Both the position numbers and the translations under genes were made by a program. The notes under the pieces are model-generated. The model searched no databases and was not told the DNA's origin. It worked only from the letters and a program-made list of their open reading frames with translations. From the NCBI RefSeq assembly GCF_009765355.1, contig NZ_VTHK01000009.1, positions 124,001 through 188,000 of the forward strand: a stretch of DNA of 64,000 bases, read 5' to 3'. Shown here one piece after another: positions 17,150-25,820 of this stretch (positions within the stretch are counted from its first letter, which is position 1; every line of letters begins with the position of its first letter). This stretch comes from Amycolatopsis anabasis. GTDB lineage: Bacteria > Actinomycetota > Actinomycetes > Mycobacteriales > Pseudonocardiaceae.

Positions 17150-18562
17150 GTGTCCGACACGCGTTTTTCCCGCCGACGCGCGATTGCCACGGCCGGTCTG
17201 GCCGGAGCGACCGCGCTGGGCGTTCCCAGCAACCCCGCCGCGGCAGGGAACGCCGCCCCGACCACCGACCGGGACGTGGCGGTCACCCCACCCGCGGGCG
17301 CCTATGCCCGCAATGTCGAAGTGGTCGGCTACTGCGATCTGGACGAGCGGCCCGGATTCAAAATGGCGATCCGCGAGAAAGCCGGGCGCTGGTACGTCTA
17401 CATGGGACATTTCTGGTCACCGGGCTGGAGCGTGGTCGACGTGACCGATCCCCGGCGGGCCAGGGTGTTGCGCTACTGGCCCACCCCGGGGCCGCAGGGC
17501 AACACCATGGGGCTGCAAGCCACCCTGGCCGGGGACACCCTGATCACCGCGATGGAGAAGTGGTTCCCCGAAGGCGCACCGGGAACCGACCCGGCCGCGC
17601 CGTTCAACGAGGGCGTGCTCATCTACGACATCGCCGAGCCGGCGAATCCCCGGCTGCTCAGTCATTTCCGGACCGGCGGCAACGGAACCCACCGCAACAT
17701 CTACACCGGCGGACGGTATGCGCACCTGTCCGCCGCGATGCCCGGATTCCACGGCAACATCTACGTGATCCTGGACATCTCCGATCGCGCCCGTCCCCGC
17801 GAAGCCGGGCGATGGTGGGTGCCGGGCCAGGAAACCACGGCACCGCAGGACCCGCCCGCGCACACCCACGGATTCTGCTGCGGCGCGGGAGCGCATGTGC
17901 ACCTGCACGGCCCGCCCTATCCGACCGACGACGGCCTGGTGTACCTGCCCTACGGCGGCGCCGGGCTGATCGTGCTGGACATCTCCGACGTGTCCCGCCC
18001 GCGCCAGATCGGCCACCTGCCGTTCAGCCCGCCGTTCCACTCCCAGTTCGGAGTGCACGGGTTCCTGCCCCTGCCCGGCCAGGGCATCGGATACGCCAAT
18101 TCCGAAGACATCTCCTACGGCACCGGCCCGGCCCACCACGCATCCATTGTGGACATCAGCGACCCGGCGAAACCGTTCCTGCTGTCGCTGCTGCCCGAAC
18201 CGGTGCCGCCCCGGGACGCGCCCTACGACGACTTCACCACCCGCGGCGGCTGGTGCGGGCCGCACAACTTCAACCACCACCAGTACCACCCCGACGTACA
18301 GCCGCAGGGCGACCTGTTCTACCTCGCGCACTTCAACGCCGGCCTGCGGATCTACGACGTGTCCAACCGGCGCCTTCCCCAGGAGATCGGCTACTTCGTC
18401 CCACCCGAACCCCGCAAGCGATACGGCTACCTGCCCGAACGCGAACTCGTCCTGCAGACCGAGGACGTCGTCGTGGACCGGCGCGGATTCATCTACATCA
18501 CCGACAAGAACCAAGGCATGTGGATCCTGCGCTACGTCGGACCCCAGCCGAGAACCCGCTAG
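17150..18562 (+). CDS. Exported LVIVD-repeat beta-propeller protein (Tat signal)
   Basis: 470 residues from a GTG after TTTGAGGAG. The N-terminus carries a twin-arginine leader (RFSRRRAIATAG) with an AAA cleavage region near residue 33. The rest has LVIVD-type repeats: SVVDVTDP, VLIYDIAEPANP, VILDISDRARP, LIVLDISDVSRP, SIVDISDPAKP, LRIYDVSNR. There is a His/Cys-rich stretch around HTHGFCCGAGAHVHLHG that could bind metal. Such propellers are exported to the cell surface; function unknown. It shares 4 bp of 3' sequence with the TetR gene. Confidence 0.88.
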   Translation: MSDTRFSRRRAIATAGLAGATALGVPSNPAAAGNAAPTTDRDVAVTPPAGAYARNVEVVGYCDLDERPGFKMAIREKAGRWYVYMGHFWSPGWSVVDVTDPRRARVLRYWPTPGPQGNTMGLQATLAGDTLITAMEKWFPEGAPGTDPAAPFNEGVLIYDIAEPANPRLLSHFRTGGNGTHRNIYTGGRYAHLSAAMPGFHGNIYVILDISDRARPREAGRWWVPGQETTAPQDPPAHTHGFCCGAGAHVHLHGPPYPTDDGLVYLPYGGAGLIVLDISDVSRPRQIGHLPFSPPFHSQFGVHGFLPLPGQGIGYANSEDISYGTGPAHHASIVDISDPAKPFLLSLLPEPVPPRDAPYDDFTTRGGWCGPHNFNHHQYHPDVQPQGDLFYLAHFNAGLRIYDVSNRRLPQEIGYFVPPEPRKRYGYLPERELVLQTEDVVVDRRGFIYITDKNQGMWILRYVGPQPRTR

Positions 18563-19173
18563 GTTTCGGACGCCGGGGCGAAGAGCTGATCGAGGTGGTA
18601 ACGCAGCACCGCCATCGCGTCGTCGGCGGTGCGCTGCCCGATCAGCACGGTCGTGCCCAAGCCGTGGCTCAGCGCCAGCAGCCGCGCCGCCTCGACCGGG
18701 ACGTCCACCGCCGCGGGCAGTTGCCCGGCATCGCGTGCCCGGGACAGGGCTTCGGCGAGTTGCCGTTCCAGGTCGTCGGCACCGGCGACGAACGGTTCGT
18801 GCGCGAGTTCGGGGTCGGTCATCGCCAGTACGGCGTAGGAGGTTCCGACGAGCTGGAACACCCGGCTCCGCTCATCGCTGGGCAGGGCTTCGGTGAGAAA
18901 AGCTTCGACGAACGCCCGCGGCGGGGGCGGATCCGGCAGCGCGGCCAGGCGCGCCGCCCACCGCTCGCGGCTTTGCCGCTCGAGGTGCCGCAGGGCGCCG
19001 AGCATCAGCTGGGCCTTGGTCTCGAAGTAGTACTGCACCAGCCGCAGCGAGACGCCGGACTCGGCGGCCACCGCCCGCATGGTGACCGCGTGCAGCCCGT
19101 CCCGGCCCGCGACCCGCACCAGAGCCTCGGCGATCTGGGCGCGGCGCGCGGTGTGATCGGCGGTCCTCGGCAC
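18559..19173 (-). CDS. TetR family regulator
   Basis: 204 residues from a GTG after AGAGGAGGAAG. HTH at about 25-50 (LHAVTMRAVAAESGVSLRLVQYYFETKAQLM). It is divergent from a drug-exporter gene, the standard arrangement for an efflux repressor. Confidence 0.92.
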   Translation of the reverse strand: MPRTADHTARRAQIAEALVRVAGRDGLHAVTMRAVAAESGVSLRLVQYYFETKAQLMLGALRHLERQSRERWAARLAALPDPPPPRAFVEAFLTEALPSDERSRVFQLVGTSYAVLAMTDPELAHEPFVAGADDLERQLAEALSRARDAGQLPAAVDVPVEAARLLALSHGLGTTVLIGQRTADDAMAVLRYHLDQLFAPASET

Positions 19174-19211
19174 CTGTCACTTCCTCCTCTGTCAGCGCAC
19201 CTCCCGATTAT

Positions 19212-19232
19212 GGTACATGTGTATATGGTACC
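19212..19232. promoter_or_regulatory. Candidate TetR operator at the exporter promoter
   Basis: GGTAC at one end and GTACC at the other of a 21-bp AT-rich segment between the TetR and exporter genes. It contains direct copies of TATGGTAC. It lies 36 bp before the exporter start. Confidence 0.5.
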
Positions 19233-19267
19233 GCTGTATCAACAAGCTGGCGGGGGCGAGGAGGGCG

Positions 19268-20824
19268 ATGGGCATGCGGCGGAGCGCGGACGAACCCGGC
19301 GTCGCGACGGACGCCCGTTCCCGGCCGGAACTCGGCGGGGTGGTGCTCGCGGTGGCGTGCGCGGCGCAGTTCATGGTGGTGCTCGACATCTCGGTGGTGA
19401 ACGTCGCGCTGCCCTCGATCCAGCGGGCGCTCGGCTTCGACTCGACCAGCCAGCAGTGGGTGGTCAACGCCTACGCGCTGACCTTCGCCGGGCTGCTGCC
19501 GCTCGGTGGGCGGCTGGCGGATCTCTTCGGTCGCAAGCGTAGCTACCTGCTCGGCCTGGCCTTGTTTTCGGGCGCGAGCCTGGCCGGTGGCCTGGCGAAT
19601 TCGGCGGGGCTGTTGATCGCCGCCCGCGCGGTGCAGGGTGTGGGCGCGGCCGTGCTGGCACCGGCCACGCTGACGATCCTGACCACCACCTTCCCCGAGG
19701 GAACCCAGCGGACGCGGGCGTTGGCGATGTGGACCGCGGTCGGCATCGCGGGCGGCACGGCGGGCAACCTGGTCGGCGGGGTGCTCACCGAGTACCTGTC
19801 CTGGCGCTGGACGTTGTTGATCAACGTGCCGATCGGGACCGTGGCCATCCTGTTGGCGGCCCGCTTCGTGGCCGCCGACCACACGGCCGGGACCCGCCGC
19901 AGGGTCGATGTCCCTGGTGCGGTGCTGGCGACCGCCGGATTGGCGCTACTGGCTTACGGCATCGCCCAAGCCGGAGAGCAGGGTTGGGACGCACCCTCGA
20001 CGTTGACGGGCGTGCTCGCCGGATTGGCCTTGCTGGGTGTGTTCGCGGTGGTGGAGTCCCGGTTCGCCGCCGTGCCGCTGATTCCGTCGCGGTTGTTCCG
20101 GATCCGGTCGGTCGCCGCGGGCAATGCGGCGATGCTGCTGGCCGGGGCCTGCCTGAATCCGATGTGGATGTTCCTGACCCTGTCGATGCAGAACGTCCTG
20201 CACTACAGCCCGATCCAGACCGGTCTGGCGTTCCTGCCGCACACCGTGGTGCAGATGGCGGTGGGGGCGCGGGTGACGCCGTGGCTGATGCGTCTCCTCG
20301 ACGGCCGCGTGCTGATCGCGGCCGGAGCGCTGATCGCCGCCGCCGGGTTCTGGTGGCAGGGCGATCTGAACCCGCACAGCGGGTACCTGACCGGCATCCT
20401 CGGACCGGCGATCGTGTTCTCCATCGGGAGCGCGCTGGTGAACACCCCGCTCACCACCGCGGTCACTTCCGGCGTCGCCACGGAGGATGCCGGCGCCGCC
20501 TCCGGACTGATGAACACCACCAAGCAGGTCGGCGGCGCGCTCGGCCTCGCCGCGCTGGTGACCGTCGCCGCCACCACCACGACGACACCGGAGGCGCTGG
20601 CGGCGGACTACGGCCGCGCGTTCGACGTCATCGCCGTGCTCATGGTGGTGGTCATGGCGACCGCGTTCCTCCTGCCCCCGCAACGAGACCGGCAGCGCGC
20701 CCGCCGCGATGCGTCCGGCGATGGCCGAGGATCGGGCCGCGCGGCCCGAAAGGCTGCGCGGAACGAGCACCTGATTCCCGGCAATCGACTCCACGTCACC
20801 GGCACGACCACGGATCTCGAATAA
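19268..20824 (+). CDS. DHA2 family (14-TM) MFS drug exporter
   Basis: 518 residues from the ATG at 19268, preceded by GAGGAGGG. MFS motif A appears as GGRLADLFGRKRSYLLG, motif C-like residues in helix 5, and the N-terminal VVLDISVVNVALPSIQRALG is typical of the QacA/EmrB group. About 14 hydrophobic helices. Proton-driven export of hydrophobic drugs or a self-made metabolite; regulated by the divergent TetR. Confidence 0.93.
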   Translation: MGMRRSADEPGVATDARSRPELGGVVLAVACAAQFMVVLDISVVNVALPSIQRALGFDSTSQQWVVNAYALTFAGLLPLGGRLADLFGRKRSYLLGLALFSGASLAGGLANSAGLLIAARAVQGVGAAVLAPATLTILTTTFPEGTQRTRALAMWTAVGIAGGTAGNLVGGVLTEYLSWRWTLLINVPIGTVAILLAARFVAADHTAGTRRRVDVPGAVLATAGLALLAYGIAQAGEQGWDAPSTLTGVLAGLALLGVFAVVESRFAAVPLIPSRLFRIRSVAAGNAAMLLAGACLNPMWMFLTLSMQNVLHYSPIQTGLAFLPHTVVQMAVGARVTPWLMRLLDGRVLIAAGALIAAAGFWWQGDLNPHSGYLTGILGPAIVFSIGSALVNTPLTTAVTSGVATEDAGAASGLMNTTKQVGGALGLAALVTVAATTTTTPEALAADYGRAFDVIAVLMVVVMATAFLLPPQRDRQRARRDASGDGRGSGRAARKAARNEHLIPGNRLHVTGTTTDLE

Positions 20825-21361
20825 TCACCGGCGCGGCGAGGTCGAACAGCGGTGGAGCCGTCGTTCGTGCAGTTCGGTGCCGCCGGGTCCCCTGTCGAGC
20901 TGAGCACGTCCGGTATCGGTCCAGCCGTGGTGGTGGTAGAAGCGCAGGGCGCGTTCGTTGGTGTCGAGAACCCACAATCCGGCGTGGGTGAAACCGCAGG
21001 ATCGGAGCCGGTCGAGGGCGGCGGCGTGGAGCTGGGTGCCGATGCCGCGGCGCCAGACGTCGGGGGCGAGGTAGAGCGCGTAGAGGTCGCCGAGGGTGGG
21101 GTCGGCGCGGTCGGCGGGCACGAGCGGCGGACCGGTCGCGGCGAAGCCGACGATGGCGTCCGCGATCGTCGCGACGATCGCGCGGGTGTGCGGCGGGCGG
21201 GCGGTGAGGACCTCCGACCAGAACTGTTCCCGGTCGGCGATGGACAGACCGGCCAAGACATCGTCGGGGAGCAGGCCGCGGTAGGCGGCGCGCCAGGACC
21301 GCACCAGCACGTTGGCGATGCCATGCGCGTCGGCCCGCGTCGCGTCTCGAAGCTCGACCAT
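20825..21361 (-). CDS. GNAT family N-acetyltransferase
   Basis: 178 residues from the ATG at 21361 (GTG at 21394 is an in-frame alternative). Typical start VELRDATRADAHGIANV, then strand beta-4 DLYALYLAPDVWRRGIGTQL with the RRGIGT acetyl-CoA loop, and LWVLDTNERALRFYHHHGW. Substrate not predictable. Its stop codon abuts the exporter stop. Confidence 0.9.
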   Translation of the reverse strand: MVELRDATRADAHGIANVLVRSWRAAYRGLLPDDVLAGLSIADREQFWSEVLTARPPHTRAIVATIADAIVGFAATGPPLVPADRADPTLGDLYALYLAPDVWRRGIGTQLHAAALDRLRSCGFTHAGLWVLDTNERALRFYHHHGWTDTGRAQLDRGPGGTELHERRLHRCSTSPRR

Positions 21362-21394
21362 GCTGCCAATGCTTCCATGAAAGAAAAGGCTCAC

Positions 21395-21689
21395 CCCTTC
21401 TTATTGCGCGCCGACCTCTTTGCCCGGTCCCGTCGAACCGCTTCTCGCGAGCGGTCCCGGTTGACCTGCTTGCCGCGCCGAACGTTCTCTGCTGCCGAGG
21501 TGAGGGTGTTGGGTTCCGCGTGGCGCAGAGCGAACCCGGGCAACCGGTGAGCTGGATCTGTTGGCGTGGGTGACCGCCGGCTTGGGTAGCCGGAGCCGGT
21601 CAACTGCTCCGAGCACTCAACATTGCACCTACTACGTCACTGGAAACAACGCTCGATTTAGACGGACACCAGGGCTGCATAGCTAAAAA
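21395..21689. other. Gene-poor stretch upstream of the GNAT gene
   Basis: No confident gene. A short leftward frame ending at 21391 has a very basic C-terminus (RGKQVNRDRSREAVRRD...RNKKG) and ends just before the GNAT gene, but it has no ribosome site. From about 21600 the DNA becomes visibly AT-richer, beginning the low-GC patch. Confidence 0.4.
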
Positions 21690-21732
21690 ATGGAAAACGG
21701 CGGCACTGTGTCACAGTGTCGCCGTTTTCCAT
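21690..21732 (-). terminator. Strong intrinsic terminator of the small secreted-protein gene
   Basis: A 43-bp near-perfect palindrome: 21-nt arms starting ATGGAAAACGGCGG and centred on CACTGTG-T-CACAGTG, with a single G:T-type mismatch. Read leftward, the hairpin is followed by a run of six T (21685-21690 are A on the plus strand). This is a textbook rho-independent terminator, rare in this GC-rich setting. It lies 97 bp after the stop of the gene at 21829-22068. Confidence 0.85.
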
Positions 21733-21828
21733 TCCAAGAACCAACCAACAAACAGCAAATGATCACATTGGGAGATGGCGATTCTATGCCTGCTGGTGTT
21801 TATTGTCAGGAGCAGGCCGACTCGCCGG

Positions 21829-22068
21829 TTACTTGCTGGTGTCAACAGTGACCGTCGCTTCGGCGAGGCCTACGACTGGCACCTCAATCGTAGTCTTGTC
21901 CAAGAGGTCGGTCGTAATACCGTCCAACTCCAGCCCGGCTTGGAACGACGCATTGGCAACCTCGCCCTCAGCTCCCCCGACTATGGCTTGTGCCGAACCG
22001 GCCGAGATAAGCTGCACGCCGAGCATCGCAAACCCAACCGCCGCCACAGCCGCAATCTTGTTTCTCAT
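21829..22068 (-). CDS. Small secreted protein, unknown function
   Basis: 79 residues from the ATG at 22068 after AAAGGAGTGATTCTC, a strong site. Signal peptide: RNK, hydrophobic core to about residue 22, cleavage after AGSAQA near 28. The mature part is about 51 residues, acidic, without Cys, Trp or Tyr, ending in beta-prone VEVPVVGL/ATVTVDTSK-like text. It has no resemblance to chaplins or known inhibitors that I recognise. It has its own terminator and sits in AT-richer DNA, hinting at recent acquisition or high expression. Confidence 0.75.
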   Translation of the reverse strand: MRNKIAAVAAVGFAMLGVQLISAGSAQAIVGGAEGEVANASFQAGLELDGITTDLLDKTTIEVPVVGLAEATVTVDTSK

Positions 22069-22681
22069 GAGAATCACTCCTTTGCGCTCATTTTTGTGAT
22101 GCGTTGTCACAACCATACACGACAGAGTGTGACGTGGAACACAAATCACCCTGTCGGGTGATCTTGGTCAGGGGTAACATGATTGCCGTGCGTAAAGAAA
22201 ATTCGTCCCGCTTTCCGGAGGCTTTGGACAGCGCTCCTCAAACCGTCAAGAAGAAGGCCGGTCACGCGCGTTCGGCGGGGTCGAGTATGTAGGTAGTTGG
22301 GGTGTATTCGGCACTGCGGCGGGCTTCTTCGAGCACGAAGACGCACCCGCAAACAGGTGTGCGACAGCCAAGTGAGCACGGCCACTGTCAAACATCAGGT
22401 GGACCGTGTTGTCAAAGCATCTATCGGGACAGGACAAAATCATGTCGAATGTGTTGCCGAATTTGGCTCTACGGGATGGATGCTGTCACGTCCACCCCGA
22501 CCGTCACTGGTGCCCCGGGATGGACGCACTCTTCTGCCGCATGAGTGCATGCGCAAGGATCAACGAACGGCAACCAGAATGGGCACGTTGACCCGCATCT
22601 TGGACGGAGCACTTCGCCCGGCAGTGGATCACGCGGAGTGCGCCAGAGCGTCTGCCGGTCGTGGCGCGGGTGTGGGACGCG
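22069..22681. other. AT-richer region with possible micro-genes
   Basis: 613 bp without a convincing gene. It holds the promoter of the small secreted protein, a hairpin at 22145-22162, and two short rightward frames with plausible ribosome sites: 22179-22292 (37 codons, Lys/Ser-rich) and 22442-22591 (49 codons, five Cys and a CCHVH stretch). Neither matches anything I know; they may be debris. Confidence 0.35.
22145..22162. promoter_or_regulatory. Perfect inverted repeat ATCACCC-TGTC-GGGTGAT
   Basis: Seven-bp arms with a tetraloop, 77 bp upstream of the small secreted-protein start. Could be an operator for it or for a rightward transcript. Confidence 0.4.
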
Positions 22682-23104
22682 TCAGCCGAGGCCAGATCGG
22701 GCGATGACGTTGGTGATGCTGATCCGAACTGCGGTGAAGCCTTCCTGGACGAATGATTCAGCCAAGTCCGCTGCGGGGTGAGCGGGGTAGTAGCGGTCGG
22801 CGATGCCCGCGGCGACGTGTTTGATCTGCGCTGGCTCGGCAGAGATTCGTGCATGCCCTTCGATGGCCACGAAGCTGTAGGGTCGCCGCTCATCGCTGAC
22901 GCAGACCGCGATGCGCCGGTCACGCGCCAGGCTCTTGCCTTTGACGCTCCCGGGCGATAGGGCGAAGGCGAGTTCGTCGCCGTCGAGGATGAAGCAGACC
23001 GGGGTGACGTGGGGTCGCCCGTCGGCGCGGGTGAGGGCTAGGTGGGCAAGCCTTGTTCCCGCGGTGACAAAGGATCGCCATTCGGTGTCGGTCATTGTCG
23101 TCAT
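22682..23104 (-). CDS. PPOX-class F420/FMN-dependent oxidoreductase
   Basis: 140 residues after AGAAAGGAAAAC. Split-barrel flavin/F420-binding fold: LAHLALTRADGRPHVTPVCFILDGDELAFAL, then KGKSLARDRRIAVCVSDERRPYSFVAIEGHA. The KxxxLxRDPR-like motif matches actinobacterial PPOX proteins that use F420 or FMN. Substrate unknown. Divergent from a LysR gene. Confidence 0.88.
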   Translation of the reverse strand: MTTMTDTEWRSFVTAGTRLAHLALTRADGRPHVTPVCFILDGDELAFALSPGSVKGKSLARDRRIAVCVSDERRPYSFVAIEGHARISAEPAQIKHVAAGIADRYYPAHPAADLAESFVQEGFTAVRISITNVIARSGLG

Positions 23105-23168
23105 TGGTGTTTTCCTTTCTGGTTGCTCTTCCCAGGGCTCCTGGCGTCGACGCTAGGAGCGATGAGCG

Positions 23169-23183
23169 ATCAAGAAAAGCGAT
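23169..23183. promoter_or_regulatory. LysR-type T-N11-A box
   Basis: ATC-N9-GAT, with exact T-N11-A spacing, in the divergent PPOX/LysR spacer, 43 bp before the LysR ATG. The arms are only 3 bp. Confidence 0.4.
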
Positions 23184-23226
23184 GATTTACGATCAGATCC
23201 ATCGCGATATGCTATATATGGGAGTC

Positions 23227-24165
23227 ATGGCCGACATCGACCTGCGGCAGCTGACGACGATGATCGCGATCGCCGAGGAGGGGACGTTCTCCCGAGCGGC
23301 GAACCGGCTGGGCTACACCCAGTCGAGCGTGAGCCAGCACATCGCGGCGCTGGAGAGGGCTCTTGGCGGCTCCGTGTTTGATCGGCCGGGTGGGCCAAGG
23401 CCGGTGCGGATAACCCCGCTCGGCGCCGTGGTGCTCGAGCAAGGCAGGGAGCTGCTGTCGAAAGCCGAAGCGCTGGGACGTGCGGTTGATCGGTTCAAGG
23501 CCGGCGATGGCCGCATCGACGTCGGCACCCTGCAGAGCGTCTCCAACGTGATCCTGCCAACCGTGCTGCGCCGCCTTCGGGACGAGCATCCCAACTGCGA
23601 GATCAGGCTCTCGGAAGCGGAACCGGACGAGGCGCGGATCGGCGATCTCGACCTGTTGTTCTACGACGGACTGATCGGCGACGAAGCGGAACACGTCCTG
23701 CTGATGGAAGACCCCTACCTGGTGGTGGCGCATCCGGGAGACCTGCCGGCCGGCCCGGTACCCGCGCGGAAGCTGGACGGGAAGGCGATGGTGGCCTGGC
23801 CGGCGACCTGTGACCAGCCCAGATTGGAGAAATCCCTCGCGCAGGCAGGAGCGCAGCCGCGCATCGTGTTCCGCTCGGCGGGCAACGAAACGATCTTGTC
23901 GCTGGTGCGCGCCGGGATGGGGCTCGCCGTGCTGCCCTGGCTTGCGATTCACCACGTCGTGTGCCGCTCCTGTGGCGCCATTCATGGCCCGGAAGGTTGG
24001 CCGGATCTGCGGGTTCACGAACTCGACCCCACACCCACGCGCGCGACCTACCTTCACTGGCCGCCTGGACGCGGCGGTCAGTCGCCGCTGGTGGCCCGCG
24101 CCATCGAGGTCGCCGTCGAAGTCTCGCGCGAGCTGGCTCAGCAGGCGCCACCAGCCCGGACCTGA
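23227..24165 (+). CDS. LysR family transcriptional regulator
   Basis: 312 residues from the ATG at 23227 (ATG at 23218 is an alternative). HTH: DLRQLTTMIAIAEEGTFSRAANRLGYTQSSVSQHIAALE. The effector domain contains LDLLFYDG and ends with an Ala/Glu-rich helix. Probable regulator of the divergent PPOX gene. Confidence 0.9.
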   Translation: MADIDLRQLTTMIAIAEEGTFSRAANRLGYTQSSVSQHIAALERALGGSVFDRPGGPRPVRITPLGAVVLEQGRELLSKAEALGRAVDRFKAGDGRIDVGTLQSVSNVILPTVLRRLRDEHPNCEIRLSEAEPDEARIGDLDLLFYDGLIGDEAEHVLLMEDPYLVVAHPGDLPAGPVPARKLDGKAMVAWPATCDQPRLEKSLAQAGAQPRIVFRSAGNETILSLVRAGMGLAVLPWLAIHHVVCRSCGAIHGPEGWPDLRVHELDPTPTRATYLHWPPGRGGQSPLVARAIEVAVEVSRELAQQAPPART

Positions 24166-24259
24166 CCCGGTACGCGCCTATGAAAGCGGGGTGAAAGCGC
24201 CGCACTCCACCCTGGCTCCCGACATCTTCCGAGCGATGGAAACAGTGGGGGGAATGGGG

Positions 24260-24580
24260 ATGACGGGATTCGATGTCACGGCGGCGGAGCTCGCCGACAC
24301 CGCACGCAGGGTCGAGGCGGCGGCGAGTTCCATCGACGCCGAAAGCCGGAGAGCGACTGCCACCGAGGTGGCGCCGACGGGTTTCGGCGGTGAAAAGTAC
24401 GCCGGTCACGGGCAGGCCTACCTCGCCGCCGTGCGCGGCGAGCTGGCATCGGTGCTGCGGGGGTTCCACGACGTGACCGCGTCGTTCGGCCGGAGCCTGG
24501 GCGAGGCGGCCAACGAGTACGGGCGCAACGAGGCGGACAGCACGGAGCGGATCTCCGGCCTGGATTCAAGGGGTAGTTGA
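24260..24580 (+). CDS. EspC-like/WXG100-type type VII secretion target
   Basis: 106 residues from the ATG at 24260, 8 bp after GGGGGG (ATGs at 24254 and 24236 are possible). The sequence is two long helices separated near PTGFGGEKY, starting FDVTAAELADTARRVEAAASSI and ending GRSLGEAANEYGRNEADS. That matches the EspC/DUF2580-like substrates of ESX systems. It overlaps the next gene by one base (TGATG). No ESX motor gene is in the window. Confidence 0.72.
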   Translation: MTGFDVTAAELADTARRVEAAASSIDAESRRATATEVAPTGFGGEKYAGHGQAYLAAVRGELASVLRGFHDVTASFGRSLGEAANEYGRNEADSTERISGLDSRGS

Positions 24581-25803
24581 TGGCGAGGAGAGAGGCTGTC
24601 CCGGATCCGTCCGACGAGGAGATCAAGGAGATCCTCGACGACCCGAATGTGCCGGAGTCGACCAAACGGCAGATTGCCGCGGCGTGGGCGTACGACTTCG
24701 CCACCGGTTCGGTCGACGAGTCGGGCGAACCGGTCCACAACAAGCACGCGGTTCCGGACGAAGTCATGGCGTACGTCGACAAGTACGGCGCGCGCGACGA
24801 CTTCGACAACATGTTTCAGTACGGCAACGACCGGTCGAAAGCGTCCTTGGGTTTCTACAACCCGATGCCGGTGGATCTGCGGGAGCTGTGTGACAGCGCC
24901 AAGAAGGAGTCCGAGGCGAATGCCGAGCACGGCGAGGACACCGAGCAACTCAGCGCTCTCAACGAGCGGCTGCGGTCTACCGGCACGACCGGTGAGGCGA
25001 CGTCGGCGGCGATATTCGACGGTGGTGACTCCGGGCTCGAGTTCTTCGAGATATTCACCCCTTACTACAACGACTGGACCGGAAGCTCGCTGTCCATTGA
25101 AGAGTTCGTCAAGAAATACGACGAGCAGCGCGAGGTGAGCTTCGCCGCGCTCTACGCCGACCGCGCTCGGTTCGTCGAGGGCGCCGGACGCCTTCAGCAG
25201 AACCTCGAGGCGTTGCGGAACGCCGTGCGTTCGCTGCTGGGTTCCTGGGACGGCGATGCGGCGGACTCGGCGAGCGAGCTTTTCGACACGGTCGTCGTCG
25301 CCGGCGGAGAGACCGCGGTGGAGCGGCTCGCGCTGGCCGGTGACGCGCTCGACGTGGTGGTGCCGCGGATCGAGGAACTGTGCTGTGTGAAAGCCCAGGC
25401 CGTGTTGGACCTGTACGCGGTCGAGATCGGCGGGCTGGACGGTGAGCTGGTGGGCATCGTCATCAGGTGTGCCCGCAGGGAGGCGTCGACGGACGACCAC
25501 GCCAGGATCGCCTCGGCCTTCGGCATCGACTACGAATCCGGCGCCTGCTACACCACCGGCAACGAGGTGGAGGAGCGGCTCGCGCAGGAGGCGACGAACT
25601 GGCTGAACGCGAACCTGGTGCCGATGTACGACAGCCACAAGCAGGCATTCGACGGGGTGTGCCAGCAGACCCACGAGGGGTTCGAGCAGGCGTGGCAGGG
25701 GCTGCGGGCCGCGCTGGCCGGCCAGGAGGGTGCCGTTGACGCCCTGCAGTCCGGCGCGGGCGGAACCGGTGGCCAGGGTGGCGCCGGCGGAACCGACGAC
25801 TGA
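24580..25803 (+). CDS. Large type VII-associated protein with central WXG-like segment
   Basis: 407 residues, translationally coupled to the EspC-like gene. The acidic N-terminal part (about 1-190) is unlike anything I recognise. The part at about 205-260 has WXG-style helices (LQQNLEALRNAVRSLLGSWDGDAADSASELF), with a SWDGDA turn in place of the WxG turn. A third helical block (about 270-390) has Cys residues, and a Gly-rich tail (GGTGGQGGAGGTDD) closes it. Likely an exported partner of the EspC-like protein. No toxin fold was recognised. Confidence 0.7.
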   Translation: MARREAVPDPSDEEIKEILDDPNVPESTKRQIAAAWAYDFATGSVDESGEPVHNKHAVPDEVMAYVDKYGARDDFDNMFQYGNDRSKASLGFYNPMPVDLRELCDSAKKESEANAEHGEDTEQLSALNERLRSTGTTGEATSAAIFDGGDSGLEFFEIFTPYYNDWTGSSLSIEEFVKKYDEQREVSFAALYADRARFVEGAGRLQQNLEALRNAVRSLLGSWDGDAADSASELFDTVVVAGGETAVERLALAGDALDVVVPRIEELCCVKAQAVLDLYAVEIGGLDGELVGIVIRCARREASTDDHARIASAFGIDYESGACYTTGNEVEERLAQEATNWLNANLVPMYDSHKQAFDGVCQQTHEGFEQAWQGLRAALAGQEGAVDALQSGAGGTGGQGGAGGTDD

Positions 25804-25820
25804 GCCAAAGGACCGAGACC

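Noticed and set aside
21391-21603. Short basic ORF before the GNAT gene
   Set aside because: No ribosome site, low-complexity basic composition and no recognisable family, although its position is suggestive.
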